NCBI GenBank assembly: GCA_034432795.1 | Contig: DAOUBF010000086.1 | Location: 28,303-92,302 of the forward strand | Source of the DNA: DAOUBF01 sp034432795 | Lineage (GTDB): Bacteria; Chloroflexota; Anaerolineae; DSLN01 | Length of the DNA stretch: 64,000 nucleotides | Reading direction: 5' to 3' | In this document: positions 1-9,114 of the stretch, piece by piece | Layout of the letters: each line of letters starts with the position of its first letter | Numbering within the stretch: position 1 is the first letter of the stretch | Translations under genes and position numbers: made by a program | The notes under the pieces: generated by a model | Databases searched by the model: none | The model's input: only the letters and a program-made list of their open reading frames with translations | Told to the model about the DNA's origin: nothing

Positions 1-1
1 G

Positions 2-1024
2 CCGGCCTGGTGGCGGGCCAGCTATGCGCATTTTGCTGCGCTGCACGCACAGCAGCCCTTTGACTTGTTTTGTAGCCAGAGCGCGGGCGGGCTGGGGTAT
101 CTGCACCGATTGAAGCGCGAGCACGACATCGCGGTGGTCGTGGTGGTCCATGCCACCCTGTGGGATGCCGTACTGACCCACATGCGAGGCGCCCGTTCGG
201 CGCGCGGCCTGGCCCGGCTGGCCCGCCTGGCCTGGGTGCTGCCCGGCCACTATCGTCTGTGGCGCACGACGACAACCGTCGTGGACCGTTACATCGCGGT
301 CAGCCAGGAGGTCGCCGAGGGCTGCCAGCGCGAGCTTCACCTGCGCCCGGAGCAGGTTGTCGTCGTGCCCAATGGGGTGGATACCACACGCTTCACTCCC
401 TCTGCGGAGAAGCGGCTACAGGCCCGCCAGCGCCTGGGGCTATCCCCAGATCGGCCCGTGTTGCTCTACGTGGGTCGGTTGGAGTCGGAGAAGGGTGTCC
501 ATCTGGCTGTGCGGGCGCTGAAAGAGCAGCCCGGTGAACCCGTGTTGCTGATCGCAGGCGCAGGCCATTATGGCTCAACACTCCGCCACCTGGCCGCGCA
601 ATTGGGTCTGACCGAACGTGTGCGCTTCCTCGGCTTTGTGGGCCATGAGGAACTGCCCGATCTCCTCAATGCAGCGGACATCTTCGTCATGCCCACCTTA
701 TGCCAGGAGGGGCTGCCGCTGAGCGTGGTGGAGGCGATGGCCTGCGGCCTGCCGGTCGTGGCCACAGCGGCAGGCGGCATCCCCACCGCCGTGGAAGATA
801 ACGTCAGCGGCGTTCTGTTCCCGCTGGGCGACGTGGCCGCGCTAAGCGAACGCCTGCGGAGGCTGATTGAAGCGCCCCAATTGCGCCGCCAGTTGGGCAC
901 AGCGGCCAGGGCCAGAGCCGAGGCACGTTTCAGCCAGGCGCAGATGGCCGCTGCCTACGAGGCCGTCTTTGCCGCTGTGTTGAGGGAAAACGGAAAACAG
1001 AGGACGAAAGAATATGCCATTTGA
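2..1024 (+). CDS. Glycosyltransferase family 4 (5' end outside window)
   Basis: The frame is open from the left edge, so the true start lies upstream; the TTG at 65 is not a credible start because in-frame protein sequence continues before it. About 340 residues are visible, covering part of the N-terminal Rossmann lobe and the whole C-terminal lobe. GT4 landmarks are VPNGVDTTRF, then LYVGRLESEKG at the start of the donor-binding lobe, then the E-x7-E region EGLPLSVVEAMACGLPVVAT. It should transfer a sugar from a nucleotide-sugar donor at the cytoplasmic face; the substrate cannot be read from sequence. The last codons (985-1005) are a heptamer repeat array, so the tail is probably dispensable. 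The stop overlaps the next start by 11 nt. Confidence 0.9.
   Translation, partial: PAWWRASYAHFAALHAQQPFDLFCSQSAGGLGYLHRLKREHDIAVVVVVHATLWDAVLTHMRGARSARGLARLARLAWVLPGHYRLWRTTTTVVDRYIAVSQEVAEGCQRELHLRPEQVVVVPNGVDTTRFTPSAEKRLQARQRLGLSPDRPVLLYVGRLESEKGVHLAVRALKEQPGEPVLLIAGAGHYGSTLRHLAAQLGLTERVRFLGFVGHEELPDLLNAADIFVMPTLCQEGLPLSVVEAMACGLPVVATAAGGIPTAVEDNVSGVLFPLGDVAALSERLRRLIEAPQLRRQLGTAARARAEARFSQAQMAAAYEAVFAAVLRENGKQRTKEYAI
985..1005. repeat. Heptanucleotide array at 3' end of GT4 gene
   Basis: Three 7-nt units, GGAAAAC GGAAAAC AGAGGAC, lie within the last codons of the first gene. They belong to the dispersed heptamer family seen throughout the window. Confidence 0.55.
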
Positions 1025-1634
1025 CGCTTCACGTGTGATGGTTCATCCGACGGCGGATGTGTCTCCGCGCGCCCACATCGGCGAGGGCACACGTATCTGG
1101 CACCAGGCCCAGGTGCGCGAAGGGGCGCGCATCGGGCGCGAGTGCATCCTGGGCAAGAACGTTTATATTGACCACGATGTAGTGATCGGCGACCGCGTCA
1201 AGATACAGAACAATGTCTCGGTGTATTACGGTGTCCACATTGAGGACGGCGTATTCGTCGGCCCGCACGCCTGCTTCACTAACGACAAATGGCCGCGCGC
1301 CATCAACCCGGACGGCTCCCTCAAGCGCGAGGCGGACTGGCAGGTGACTCCCACGGTGATCAAATACGGCGCATCCATCGGCGCGGGCGCCGTGATCCTC
1401 TCCGGCATCACCGTTGGCCGCTTTGCGATGGTGGCGGCAGGCGCGGTCGTCACCCACGATGTGCCGGATCACGGCCTGGTGGCCGGTGTGCCCGCGCGGC
1501 TGCGAGGCTATGTCTGCACCTCCGGCCACACAGCTCAGGAGATGGAACGGACAGACGATACTATTCTCTTATCCTGCCCGGTATGCGGCGAACAATTTAG
1601 AGCCGGGCTGCCATCCCCTTCAACGGAGGCTTAA
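1014..1634 (+). CDS. Left-handed beta-helix sugar N-acetyltransferase (WbpD/WlbB-like)
   Basis: A 206-residue protein built largely of hexapeptide repeats (for example IGEGTRIWHQAQVREGARIG, then IGAGAVILSGITVGRFAMVAAGAVV), the signature of left-handed beta-helix acyltransferases that work as trimers. The C-terminus holds a Cys cluster (GYVCTSGH and SCPVCGEQF), which is usual in the UDP-2-acetamido-3-amino-uronate N-acetyltransferase group. The neighbour at 1641 is a matching PLP aminotransferase, so the pair probably makes a diacetamido sugar for the surface glycan: amination first, acetylation second. The ATG at 1014 overlaps the previous gene, consistent with translational coupling. The WbpD-type assignment is by family resemblance; the exact sugar is inferred. 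Confidence 0.85.
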   Translation: MPFDASRVMVHPTADVSPRAHIGEGTRIWHQAQVREGARIGRECILGKNVYIDHDVVIGDRVKIQNNVSVYYGVHIEDGVFVGPHACFTNDKWPRAINPDGSLKREADWQVTPTVIKYGASIGAGAVILSGITVGRFAMVAAGAVVTHDVPDHGLVAGVPARLRGYVCTSGHTAQEMERTDDTILLSCPVCGEQFRAGLPSPSTEA

Positions 1635-1640
1635 ACGCCT

Positions 1641-2717
1641 ATGATCCCGATTGCCAAACCCCTTTTCGGTGACGAGGAACGCGATGCAGTCTGGGCAGTG
1701 ATGCAATCCGGACAGGTGGCCCAGGGGCCGGTTGTAGCCGAGTTTGAACGCGCCTTTGCCCAGATGTGCGGCGTGCGTTACGCCCTGGCCACATCATCCG
1801 GCACGACCGCTCTGCACCTGGCCCTGCTGGCGCACGGCATCGGCCCAGGCGACGAGGTGATCACCTCACCCTTCACTTTCATCGCCTCGGCCAACAGCAT
1901 CCTGTACACCGGCGCCCGCCCCGTCTTCGTGGACGTGGAGGAAGACACCTTCAACCTGGATGCGGCCCAGATTGAGGCCGCCATCACCCCGCGCACAAAG
2001 GCCATCATGCCCGTCCACCTGTTCGGCCTGCCCTGCGATATGGGGGCGATCATGGACATCGCCGCACGGCACAGCCTGGCCGTGATTGAAGATGCCTGCC
2101 AGGCGCATGGGGCCACCTATGCGGGTAAAGCCGTAGGCAGCTTCGGCACCGGCTGCTTCTCGTTCTACGCCACCAAGAACATGACCACAGCCGAGGGCGG
2201 CATGATCACCACCAACGATGACGCTATCGCCGACCGTGCCCGGCTGCTGCGCAATCACGGTATGCGACAGCGCTACTATCACGAGGAACTGGGCTATAAC
2301 TTCCGCATGACCGACCTGCAGGCGGCCATTGGCCTGGTGCAACTGCGCAAGCTGCCGGAATTCAACGCCGCACGCATCCGCCATGCCGCCCTGCTCTCGG
2401 AACGGTTGGCCGACGTGGTCACCGTCCCCACGGTGCCCCCTGGCCGCCAGCACGTCTTCCACCAATACACGGTGCGCATCGTCCACGACCGCGACGGCGT
2501 GATGGCGAAACTGAACGCCGCCGGGGTGGGCACGGGGGTGTTCTATCCCCTGCCGGTGCACCAGCAGGCGCCGTACCTGGCACTGGGCTACGGCAGCCAA
2601 CGCTTCCCCGTGGCCGAGCGGCTCAGCCGTGAAGTCCTGTCGCTGCCGGTTCATCCGGCGCTGACGCCGGCGGACCTGGAGACGATTGTGCGCGAGGTAA
2701 GACGCGCCCTATCCTAG
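1641..2717 (+). CDS. DegT/DnrJ/EryC1/StrS family PLP sugar aminotransferase
   Basis: A 358-residue protein of normal length for the DegT/StrS family. PLP-fold landmarks are SSGTTALHLALLA near residue 52, the cofactor aspartate in IEDACQAHGA (D151) and the Schiff-base lysine in FYATKNMTTAEGG (K179). It should transfer an amino group, usually from glutamate, to a keto-sugar bound to a nucleotide. Six nucleotides separate it from the acetyltransferase gene, so the two are almost certainly cotranscribed and act in sequence. The dehydrogenase and oxidase steps that would make a WbpA-E type pathway are not in this part of the window. Confidence 0.92.
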   Translation: MIPIAKPLFGDEERDAVWAVMQSGQVAQGPVVAEFERAFAQMCGVRYALATSSGTTALHLALLAHGIGPGDEVITSPFTFIASANSILYTGARPVFVDVEEDTFNLDAAQIEAAITPRTKAIMPVHLFGLPCDMGAIMDIAARHSLAVIEDACQAHGATYAGKAVGSFGTGCFSFYATKNMTTAEGGMITTNDDAIADRARLLRNHGMRQRYYHEELGYNFRMTDLQAAIGLVQLRKLPEFNAARIRHAALLSERLADVVTVPTVPPGRQHVFHQYTVRIVHDRDGVMAKLNAAGVGTGVFYPLPVHQQAPYLALGYGSQRFPVAERLSREVLSLPVHPALTPADLETIVREVRRALS

Positions 2718-2742
2718 ACAAACGACGGGCAACACTGGAAAC

Positions 2743-4110
2743 ATGCTCAGGAACATCTCCTGGAACATGCTGGCCCGCGTGGCGGGCGTCCTGTTAGGAT
2801 TCCCCGAAACCATCTTGGTAGCGCACCTGCTGGGGCCGCAGGGCCAGGGGATTTACAAGCTCGCCCTGCTCATCCCCTCCCTGCTGGGGCTGGTGACCAA
2901 CCTGGGGATCAGCCTAGCGAATGTATACTATGTCGGCCAGGACGCGCGCAACGCCCGAACAGCGGTGGCCAACTCGCTGTGGAGCGGCCTTATTCTGGGG
3001 ACGCTGGCAGCGCTGGTCTATCTACCCTTTGCCGTCCCCATCCACAACCGCTTCCTGGCCGAATCACCCTACTACTACGAACTGATCGGCGTTGTGCTGT
3101 TGCCCGTCTCTCTGATTAACTACTACCTGGCACACATCTTCACAGGCCTGAAGGAACTGAAGCCGCCCAGCATCTGGACAGTGTGCATGGCGATCATGAC
3201 GTTGAGCGGCGCAGCGCTCGTTGGCCTGCTCACCCCCTCGTCCGGTTCAGAACCCGCCCCGAATGTCATAGAGGAGCGCGTGGGCGGCATGGTGGTGTTG
3301 TACGCGCTCGTCATCCCGGTATCCAGCACCGCTGTTTACCTGTGGCTGCTGGGCAGGCGCGGCCTGCTGAGCCTGCGCGGGGACTTCGCCCAGTGGCGGC
3401 GGAGCGTGACCTATGGCATTCGCGGTTACATCGCCAACCTGTTCCAATTCCTCAACTTCCGCCTGGACAGCATAATCCTGGCTGCCTACCTGGGCGCAAC
3501 AGAGGTGGGCATATACTCCCTGGCGGTCTTGCTCAGCGAGTTTCTGTGGATGATCGGCAACTCTGTGGCCATGGTCCTGTTCCCCACGACGGCGGGGCAG
3601 AGCGAAGCCCAGGCCACCAGCCTGACGGCGCGCGCCTGCCGCCAGGTGACCTGGATCACGCTGGCCGAAGCGGTCGTGTTGGGGGCCTCGGCCTGGTGGC
3701 TGGTCCCCTTCATCTTCGGCGAGCGCTTCCGGCCCTCGGTCATGCCTTTGTGGTTGCTGCTCCCTGGGACGGTGGCGCTGATCATCCCCAACGTGCTCAC
3801 CGCGCATCTGGCCGGGCGGGGTCGGCCGCAGATCGGCACGCTGGCCGCGGGGGTCTCGCTTATCGCCACGGTCGCACTGGACCTGCTGCTCATCCCGCGC
3901 CTGGGCGTGGCGGGCGCGGCCCTGGCCTCGTCGGCCGCCTATACAATTACTGCTCTGGTTGTGCTCACCGCGTTCCGGCGGGCCACGGGCCTGCCCTGGG
4001 CCGCCGTCGTGATCCTGCGGGCAGAGGATTGGCACGATATGTTGGCTCTGATGGCGCGGGGACGGCGCTACCTGGAACGCCGCATGGCCGGTTTGCGCCC
4101 GGAGGTGTGA
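2743..4110 (+). CDS. Polysaccharide flippase, Wzx/MATE-like (MOP superfamily)
   Basis: A 455-residue integral membrane protein with about 12-14 predicted transmembrane segments; it starts MLRNISWNMLARVAGVLLGF, like many O-antigen/teichoic-acid flippases. Lipid-linked sugar repeat units are expected to be flipped outward by such proteins. It lies between aminosugar synthesis genes and glycosyltransferases, the usual place for Wzx. It ends in TGA immediately followed by the ATG of the next gene. The substrate is unknown. Confidence 0.88.
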   Translation: MLRNISWNMLARVAGVLLGFPETILVAHLLGPQGQGIYKLALLIPSLLGLVTNLGISLANVYYVGQDARNARTAVANSLWSGLILGTLAALVYLPFAVPIHNRFLAESPYYYELIGVVLLPVSLINYYLAHIFTGLKELKPPSIWTVCMAIMTLSGAALVGLLTPSSGSEPAPNVIEERVGGMVVLYALVIPVSSTAVYLWLLGRRGLLSLRGDFAQWRRSVTYGIRGYIANLFQFLNFRLDSIILAAYLGATEVGIYSLAVLLSEFLWMIGNSVAMVLFPTTAGQSEAQATSLTARACRQVTWITLAEAVVLGASAWWLVPFIFGERFRPSVMPLWLLLPGTVALIIPNVLTAHLAGRGRPQIGTLAAGVSLIATVALDLLLIPRLGVAGAALASSAAYTITALVVLTAFRRATGLPWAAVVILRAEDWHDMLALMARGRRYLERRMAGLRPEV

Positions 4111-5322
4111 ATGCGTTGGGTTTACGTCACGCCTGTGCGTTTGGGCCGCACCGGCGGCCCAAGCACCCGCATCCTGGAATTCTGCCGTGCCCTGGCGAAA
4201 ACCGCTGAAGTGATCCTTCTGGCGCCGCCCGCCGATTTCCCCCTGCCGGAGGGCGTGCGCTATATCCCGGTGCCGCTCCCGGCGCGGCCTCCCCGCGAGG
4301 TCCGCTTCCAGATAAACGTTTACCGTGCGCTGCGCCAGTTGAGCGGGCCGCCGCCCGATGTCGTTTATGTCTACGCCGGGGCCTTCAACACAGGCGCGCT
4401 GGCCTTCGCCCGCCAGGCGGGCAGCCGTAGCCTGCTGGAATTCAACGGCCTCCCTTATCTTGAATTCGGCCTGGAGCACCCCGGTGCGCGTGGGGTCTGG
4501 CTGCGGGCCATCACCTACCGCCTGATGGCGCTCATGGACATCCGGCTCGCGGACCTGGTAGTCACAGTGACAAGGCAACTGGCCAGGGCTATTCGCCAAC
4601 ACACCCGCGCCCGCACCCCTATTCTGGTTTCGTCCAACGGCGTGAACCCGACGCAATTCCAGCCCCGTCCAACGGCAGAGGCGCGAGCCGCGCTGGGGTT
4701 GCCCGCCGAAGGCCCTTATGTGGGCTTTGTGGGCGTGTTCGCCGCCTGGCAGGGGCTGGACATCCTGCTCCAGGGCGTGGCCCAAATGGCCTCAGCCCAT
4801 CCGCAGTTGCGCCTGCTTTTGGTGGGCGATGGCAGCCAGCGCCCCCGATTGGAACGGCTGGTGGCTGACCTGGGCCTGGGGCAGCAGGTGCGCTTCACCG
4901 GCGCCGTCCCTTACGAAACCATCCCCACCGCGATCAATGCCTGCGACCTCATGGTGGCGCCCTTTCCTTTGAGCACGCGCAACCGGCTGGCGGGTGTCTC
5001 CCCCCTCAAGGTATTTGAGTATCTGGGGTGCGGCAGGCCGGTTTTGGGGGCCGCCGTGCCGGGGATGGAATTCATCCAGCAGGAGGGCTTAGGCGCCCTG
5101 TTTACGCCGGGTGATCCGGGCGACCTGGCCGCCCAACTGGACAGGCTGTTGGGCCTGCCCGCTGCCGAGCGTGACGCCATGGGCCGCCGTGCTCGCCAGG
5201 TCGCGGTGGAAAAATACGCCTGGGAGATCATCGTCGGGCAGATCGTCCAGGCCGTCCGGCCCCTTTACCCCGTTCAGGCCAGGGCCTTCACAGGCCCACA
5301 GACGCTGGGGGACAGAGGATAG
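4111..5322 (+). CDS. Glycosyltransferase family 4
   Basis: A 403-residue GT4 enzyme with the GT-B two-lobe layout. The N-lobe begins WVYVTPVRLGRTGGPSTR. The C-lobe contains VSSNGVNPTQF, FVGVFAAWQGLDILL and the donor-binding stretch PLKVFEYLGCGRPVLGA, in which the usual E-x7-E is seen only in part. The start codon abuts the stop of the flippase gene, so it is translationally coupled. It probably adds one sugar of the repeat unit exported by the flippase. Confidence 0.9.
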   Translation: MRWVYVTPVRLGRTGGPSTRILEFCRALAKTAEVILLAPPADFPLPEGVRYIPVPLPARPPREVRFQINVYRALRQLSGPPPDVVYVYAGAFNTGALAFARQAGSRSLLEFNGLPYLEFGLEHPGARGVWLRAITYRLMALMDIRLADLVVTVTRQLARAIRQHTRARTPILVSSNGVNPTQFQPRPTAEARAALGLPAEGPYVGFVGVFAAWQGLDILLQGVAQMASAHPQLRLLLVGDGSQRPRLERLVADLGLGQQVRFTGAVPYETIPTAINACDLMVAPFPLSTRNRLAGVSPLKVFEYLGCGRPVLGAAVPGMEFIQQEGLGALFTPGDPGDLAAQLDRLLGLPAAERDAMGRRARQVAVEKYAWEIIVGQIVQAVRPLYPVQARAFTGPQTLGDRG

Positions 5323-5345
5323 AAGGCGTAAGGATGTTGCACAGC

Positions 5346-5430
5346 GCAGAACCACCCCTCCCTCCTGGCCCCTCTCCCTCCAGTACTGGGCTTCAGCCCG
5401 GTTCGGGAGAGGGGGATGGGGATGAGGACA
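5346..5430. repeat. C-rich/G-rich dispersed repeat with palindrome
   Basis: A CCCCTCCCTCC block is followed by the palindrome-like AGTACTGGGCTTCAGCCCGG and a GGGAGAGGGGGATGGGG block. Similar pieces occur at 35580-35795, 41137-41160 and 47085-47270. It sits between the previous stop and the likely GTG start of the GT2 gene, and would be read as a low-complexity N-terminus if the ATG at 5334 were used. Confidence 0.6.
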
Positions 5431-5444
5431 GAAAGGCCGGGCAG

Positions 5445-6314
5445 GTGAGCGTGATTGTGCCCACGCTGCGTGGGATGTCCCCTGCGCTGGCCGCCAGCCT
5501 CCAGGCCCAGGATTGGCCGCTGGCCGAGGTGGAGGTGGTCGTGGGCGTGCGCCCCAATGGCCGGGCGCGCAACGTGGGTGTGGCCCGAACACACGGCGAT
5601 GTGCTCGTGTTCGTGGACGACGATGCCGTGTTGGGCGATGCCAGCCTCGTGCGCCGCCTGGTGGAACCGCTGAACGACCCGACCATCGGCGTGACAGGCG
5701 CCAGCAAGCTCATCCCGCCGGAGTCCACCTGGTTCCAACGCTGGGTCGCCCGCGAGGTGCCCCGCATCCAGCACCCGCTCGTCTCCGAGCCGCTGGTCAC
5801 CCTCCCCGGCCCGGAGAACGGCTACTACTGCGAGGTGACCACCACCTGTTGCGCCATGCGCCGGGCGGTGTTTGAGGAGGTGGGCGGTTTCAATGAAGCG
5901 CTGGTGCGCGGCGTGGACACCGAGTTCTTTGTGCGTGTGGCCCGTCACGGCTACAAGATCGTCCTGGTGCCCCATGCCTGGGTGTGGCATCCGGCACCGG
6001 CCACGCTGGGCGACCTGCTGCGCAAGCAATTTAACTACGGCTACGGCCACGCCCAGGAGGTACAGCTTGATCCCAGCCGGGGCTGGCCACTGACGACGTG
6101 GTGGCGGCGGCTGGCCTACTTCCTCTTCCGCAGCGCCATCCTGCTCCCGAACATCTTCCTGCCCTACTCCTACGCCTACCGCCACTGGCGGCCCGGCTTC
6201 AAGCCGCTCAAGGCACTGGCAAGCTACGCCAGCGCCCTGGGCTATGTCTATGGATGGCAGCGCCTCTGTAAGACGGAGGACGGGCGACGGGGGACGGAGG
6301 AACGAGAGCGCTGA
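5445..6314 (+). CDS. Glycosyltransferase family 2
   Basis: GT-A fold glycosyltransferase. The first beta strand is VSVIVPTLRG, and the metal-binding region is VLVFVDDDAVLGD (DDD playing the DxD role). WVWHPAP near the C-terminal part resembles the H-x-P seen in rhamnosyl-type GT2 enzymes. The start was set at GTG 5445, because the 37 residues added by ATG 5334 are encoded by a dispersed repeat and precede the conserved first strand. The C-terminal tail TEDGRRGTEERER is encoded by a heptamer array (6272-6306). It follows the GT4 gene in the same operon. Confidence 0.87.
   Translation: MSVIVPTLRGMSPALAASLQAQDWPLAEVEVVVGVRPNGRARNVGVARTHGDVLVFVDDDAVLGDASLVRRLVEPLNDPTIGVTGASKLIPPESTWFQRWVAREVPRIQHPLVSEPLVTLPGPENGYYCEVTTTCCAMRRAVFEEVGGFNEALVRGVDTEFFVRVARHGYKIVLVPHAWVWHPAPATLGDLLRKQFNYGYGHAQEVQLDPSRGWPLTTWWRRLAYFLFRSAILLPNIFLPYSYAYRHWRPGFKPLKALASYASALGYVYGWQRLCKTEDGRRGTEERER
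6272..6306. repeat. Heptanucleotide array at GT2 gene end
   Basis: Five 7-nt units of the form GACGGRG (GACGGAG, GACGGGC, GACGGGG, GACGGAG, GAACGAG) encode the last residues of the GT2 gene. Confidence 0.7.
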
Positions 6315-6325
6315 GCGATCGCCAC

Positions 6326-7852
6326 ATGTTGCATGTCCTGTCACGCCGAAGTGTCCAGGCGTTCCTGATAGGTCTGGCGGCATTGGCCTTGTACATCCCA
6401 ACGCTGGCGCCGACCGTGCTCTGGAATGGCGGTGATTTCGCCGAATTTCAGACGCGGGCGGCCCGCCTGGAGATTGTGCCCACCGTGTGGGGACACCCGT
6501 TGTGGGTGGTCCTGGTCCATCCCTTCACGCGCCTGCCGGTGGGCGATGTCGCCTATCGGGCCAACCTGGCCACTGCGCTGATCGCCGCCCTGGCCCTGGC
6601 GCTCGCCTACCTGGTGATGCGCAAGCTAGGCGCTTCAGCCTGGGGGGGTGTGCTCGGCGTTGCGGCGCTGGCCGTCTCGCACACGTTCTGGACCTACGCC
6701 GTGATGCCCAAGTCGTACTCGCTCAACATCCTCATCCTTATGGGGGCCATCCTGCTCCTGACGACAGATGACAGACGACGGACGACAGCGCGTTATTGGG
6801 GCGGGTCTATTTTCCTGTCCGGCCTGCTGCTGGGCCTTGGCCTGCTCAGCCACCCCTTGCTGCTGACCGCGCTGCCGGGCGCGCTGGTTTACCTGTGGCT
6901 GAAGAAGCCCAAGGGGGGTCGTGGGCGCGCGCTGGCCAGTTTCCTGGGCGGGTTTGTCCTGGGCCTGGCGCCTTTCCTGGCGCTCACTATCGGCGGCAGC
7001 GCAACGCAAAGCACCGCGACCGTCGGCGCCAACTTCATCAGCCAGTTCATCCGCCTCCTGCTCACACCGTCCCTGTGGCCGACCGCGCTGTGGACGTTCG
7101 CCGCCTGCCTGGCCTACCAATTCCTGTTCACCCTCCTTCCAGGCATTCTGGGACTGCGCGAGCTATGGCGGCACAACCGTGAGGCCCTGGCTCTCCTGGG
7201 CCTGATCTACCTGGGCGATGTCGCCTTCGTCTGGGCCTGGCTGCCGATCACCCCCCACCTGAATGAGTACATCCAGAACCTTCATTTCTACCTGCCCTCT
7301 TACGCTATCTTCGCCCTGTGGGCCGCGTTTGGCTTTGATGCCCTGCTGGTGCAGGTTAAACAGCATGTGCATAGGGAGGCTGTCCTGCGCTGGGGACTGG
7401 CTGCGCTCACCCTTTTATCGCCGATCCTGACCTACGCCATCGCCCCCCAGGTCGCCCGCCCCTACCTGGCGCAATTGGGACAGCGCGAATTGCCGGGGCG
7501 AGATACGGCCACGTACCTGTTCAGCCCCTGGAAGCACAACGAGACCGGCGCACGCCGCCTGGGTGAGGCCATTCTGGCCCGCCTGCCCGCAGATGCGGCC
7601 ATCTTCGCCGACTGGAGCCTGTATGGGATATTGCGTTACCTGCAGGAGGTTGAGGGCCAGCGCCCGGACGTCCAACTCAGCCTCCTGCCCTTCAAGGGGC
7701 AGCAGCTTGAGCCTATCCGCGCCGCGGCGGCCAGCCGCCCCGTGTACATCCCCGACGTCAACCGCTACTATGACGTGGAGAGCTTATCCGCCTACTTTGA
7801 TATTGTTCCGGAAGGCCCTGTCTATCACCTGATTCCCAGAAGGATGGGGTGA
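6326..7852 (+). CDS. DUF2723-like multi-pass membrane glycosyltransferase (GT-C type)
   Basis: A 508-residue protein with roughly ten hydrophobic segments. The N-terminal loop VLWNGGDFAEFQTRAARL followed by TVWGHPLW resembles the first luminal loop of DUF2723/PMT-like proteins, where acidic residues bind metal and substrate. Such GT-C enzymes use polyprenyl-phosphate sugars on the outer face of the membrane. A heptamer array at 6760-6787 encodes the hydrophilic stretch TTDDRRRTT in a loop between two membrane segments, so a repeat has been tolerated inside the gene. The stop codon overlaps the ATG of the next gene by 1 nt. Family assignment is by pattern only. Confidence 0.75.
   Translation: MLHVLSRRSVQAFLIGLAALALYIPTLAPTVLWNGGDFAEFQTRAARLEIVPTVWGHPLWVVLVHPFTRLPVGDVAYRANLATALIAALALALAYLVMRKLGASAWGGVLGVAALAVSHTFWTYAVMPKSYSLNILILMGAILLLTTDDRRRTTARYWGGSIFLSGLLLGLGLLSHPLLLTALPGALVYLWLKKPKGGRGRALASFLGGFVLGLAPFLALTIGGSATQSTATVGANFISQFIRLLLTPSLWPTALWTFAACLAYQFLFTLLPGILGLRELWRHNREALALLGLIYLGDVAFVWAWLPITPHLNEYIQNLHFYLPSYAIFALWAAFGFDALLVQVKQHVHREAVLRWGLAALTLLSPILTYAIAPQVARPYLAQLGQRELPGRDTATYLFSPWKHNETGARRLGEAILARLPADAAIFADWSLYGILRYLQEVEGQRPDVQLSLLPFKGQQLEPIRAAAASRPVYIPDVNRYYDVESLSAYFDIVPEGPVYHLIPRRMG
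6760..6787. repeat. Heptanucleotide array inside membrane GT gene
   Basis: Four tandem units: GACGACA, GATGACA, GACGACG, GACGACA. Because 7 is not a multiple of 3, each copy is read in a different frame, giving TTDDRRRTT in the protein. Confidence 0.8.
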
Positions 7853-9114
7853 TGCACTCCTTAATCTCCGATCCCCAATCCCCCGTCTGTCGCCTGTCGT
7901 CTGTCATCCGTTGGCTGGACAGCCATCGGCGTCTGGCGCTCACCGCGTTCATTCTATCGCGCGCTCTGCCGTTTGGCTTGCGGCTGGCGCTACTGCTCGG
8001 CCCTCACAGCGACCGCCCATTTGACATCGTCAAGACCTGGCAGGCGGCCCGCCTGGCCGGGCAGGGCCTGTTCCCCTACATCCATTACTGGGCCGAGTAC
8101 CCGCCGTTATACCCCTGGCTCAGCGTGTTGATCTACGGCCTCAGCCGCATGGCCCCCCTTGGCCCCGATGGCAGGCTGACCTTCTACGCTGTGCTCGGCG
8201 CGCTGCTTATCGCCGCGGAAGTCGGTATTGTCATCCTTATCTATCGCCTGGCAGCATCGGCCGGGAACGGGCGCACGGCGATGCAGGCGGCCCTCCTTTA
8301 TGCCTGCCTATCCGTGCCCCTCTACCTGTACACCGGCTGGTTTGACACGATCCCGGCCTTTCTCTTCCTGCTGGCGCTGGAGCGGCTGACGGCGGGTCGC
8401 CCGGTTCAAAGTGCCCTGGCTGCCGCTATCGGCGGGCTATTCAAGGTGTTCCCGCTGCTCGCCATCCCCGTCGCCTGGCGTGCGCTGCGCTCCTGGGATC
8501 AGCGGCTGCGTTACACGGCCATCGCCGGGGCAGTCATCGTGGCCACCATGACGCCCTTCATCCTGATCAGCCCGGCCATGACCGCAGCCTGGGCACAGGC
8601 GACGCTGACACGTAGTTCGTGGGAAACCATTTGGGCGCTGGCGGAGGGCTATACCGGCTTCGGGCTGGTCGCCCCTCTCGCCCTGCGCACCGATCCTGCC
8701 AGCGCCGGCCTCCAGGCACACCCCAGCACACTGCCCTGGCCGCTGATCACCCTGGCGCTCATCCTGGCGCTCATCGGACTCTTCACCCGCCCTCTGAACC
8801 TGACCGCTGTTCGCCCGGTTGTTGCGCTGGGTGGGCTGAGCCTCAATTTGGTGCTGCTGTTCAGCCGGGGATACAGCCCCCAATTCCTGCTCTGGGTCCT
8901 GCCGCTGCTCTTCGCCGTCTTCCCTGGCCTGACCGGCGCGGCCTACGGCCTGCTGCTTGCCGGTGCTAATATGCTGGAATATCCGTTATACTTCTCTTTC
9001 TTTCCGCAGCAGCCCATCTTGCTTATCGTCGCCGTCCTGGGGCGGACGGTGTTGCTCAGCGGATTATCATGGGCCTACTGGCAAGTGGTGCGGAGTGCCA
9101 TGCAGACTCAGTAA
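7852..9114 (+). CDS. Multi-pass membrane glycosyltransferase (GT87/DUF2029-like)
   Basis: About 420 residues with around ten transmembrane segments. The loop IVKTWQAARLAGQGLFPY followed by YPPLYPWL is the usual early motif of GT-C mannosyltransferase-like proteins (donor polyprenyl-phosphate sugar, outer leaflet). The ATG at 7852 overlaps the preceding stop. The first ~20 residues (HSLISDPQSPVCRLSSVIR) are encoded by a heptamer array at 7884-7911, so the functional start could be further downstream. It closes the first block of the operon; a MITE-like element follows the stop codon directly. Confidence 0.75.
   Translation: MHSLISDPQSPVCRLSSVIRWLDSHRRLALTAFILSRALPFGLRLALLLGPHSDRPFDIVKTWQAARLAGQGLFPYIHYWAEYPPLYPWLSVLIYGLSRMAPLGPDGRLTFYAVLGALLIAAEVGIVILIYRLAASAGNGRTAMQAALLYACLSVPLYLYTGWFDTIPAFLFLLALERLTAGRPVQSALAAAIGGLFKVFPLLAIPVAWRALRSWDQRLRYTAIAGAVIVATMTPFILISPAMTAAWAQATLTRSSWETIWALAEGYTGFGLVAPLALRTDPASAGLQAHPSTLPWPLITLALILALIGLFTRPLNLTAVRPVVALGGLSLNLVLLFSRGYSPQFLLWVLPLLFAVFPGLTGAAYGLLLAGANMLEYPLYFSFFPQQPILLIVAVLGRTVLLSGLSWAYWQVVRSAMQTQ
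7884..7911. repeat. Heptanucleotide array in 5' coding end
   Basis: Units CGTCTGT CGCCTGT CGTCTGT CATCCGT (reverse-complement family of GACGGAY/ACAGACG) lie within the first 20 codons of the GT87-like gene. Confidence 0.75.

Noticed and set aside
3183..4208. 341-codon + strand frame inside the flippase gene
   Set aside because: Composition is Arg/Pro/Gly-rich, it overlaps a clear membrane protein in another frame, and it contains no known motif. Long antisense or shadow frames are expected at this GC content (the same applies to 3247-4785 on the minus strand).
5334..5444. N-terminal extension of the GT2 protein from ATG 5334
   Set aside because: Encoded by a dispersed repeat and placed before the conserved first strand; GTG 5445 is preferred.
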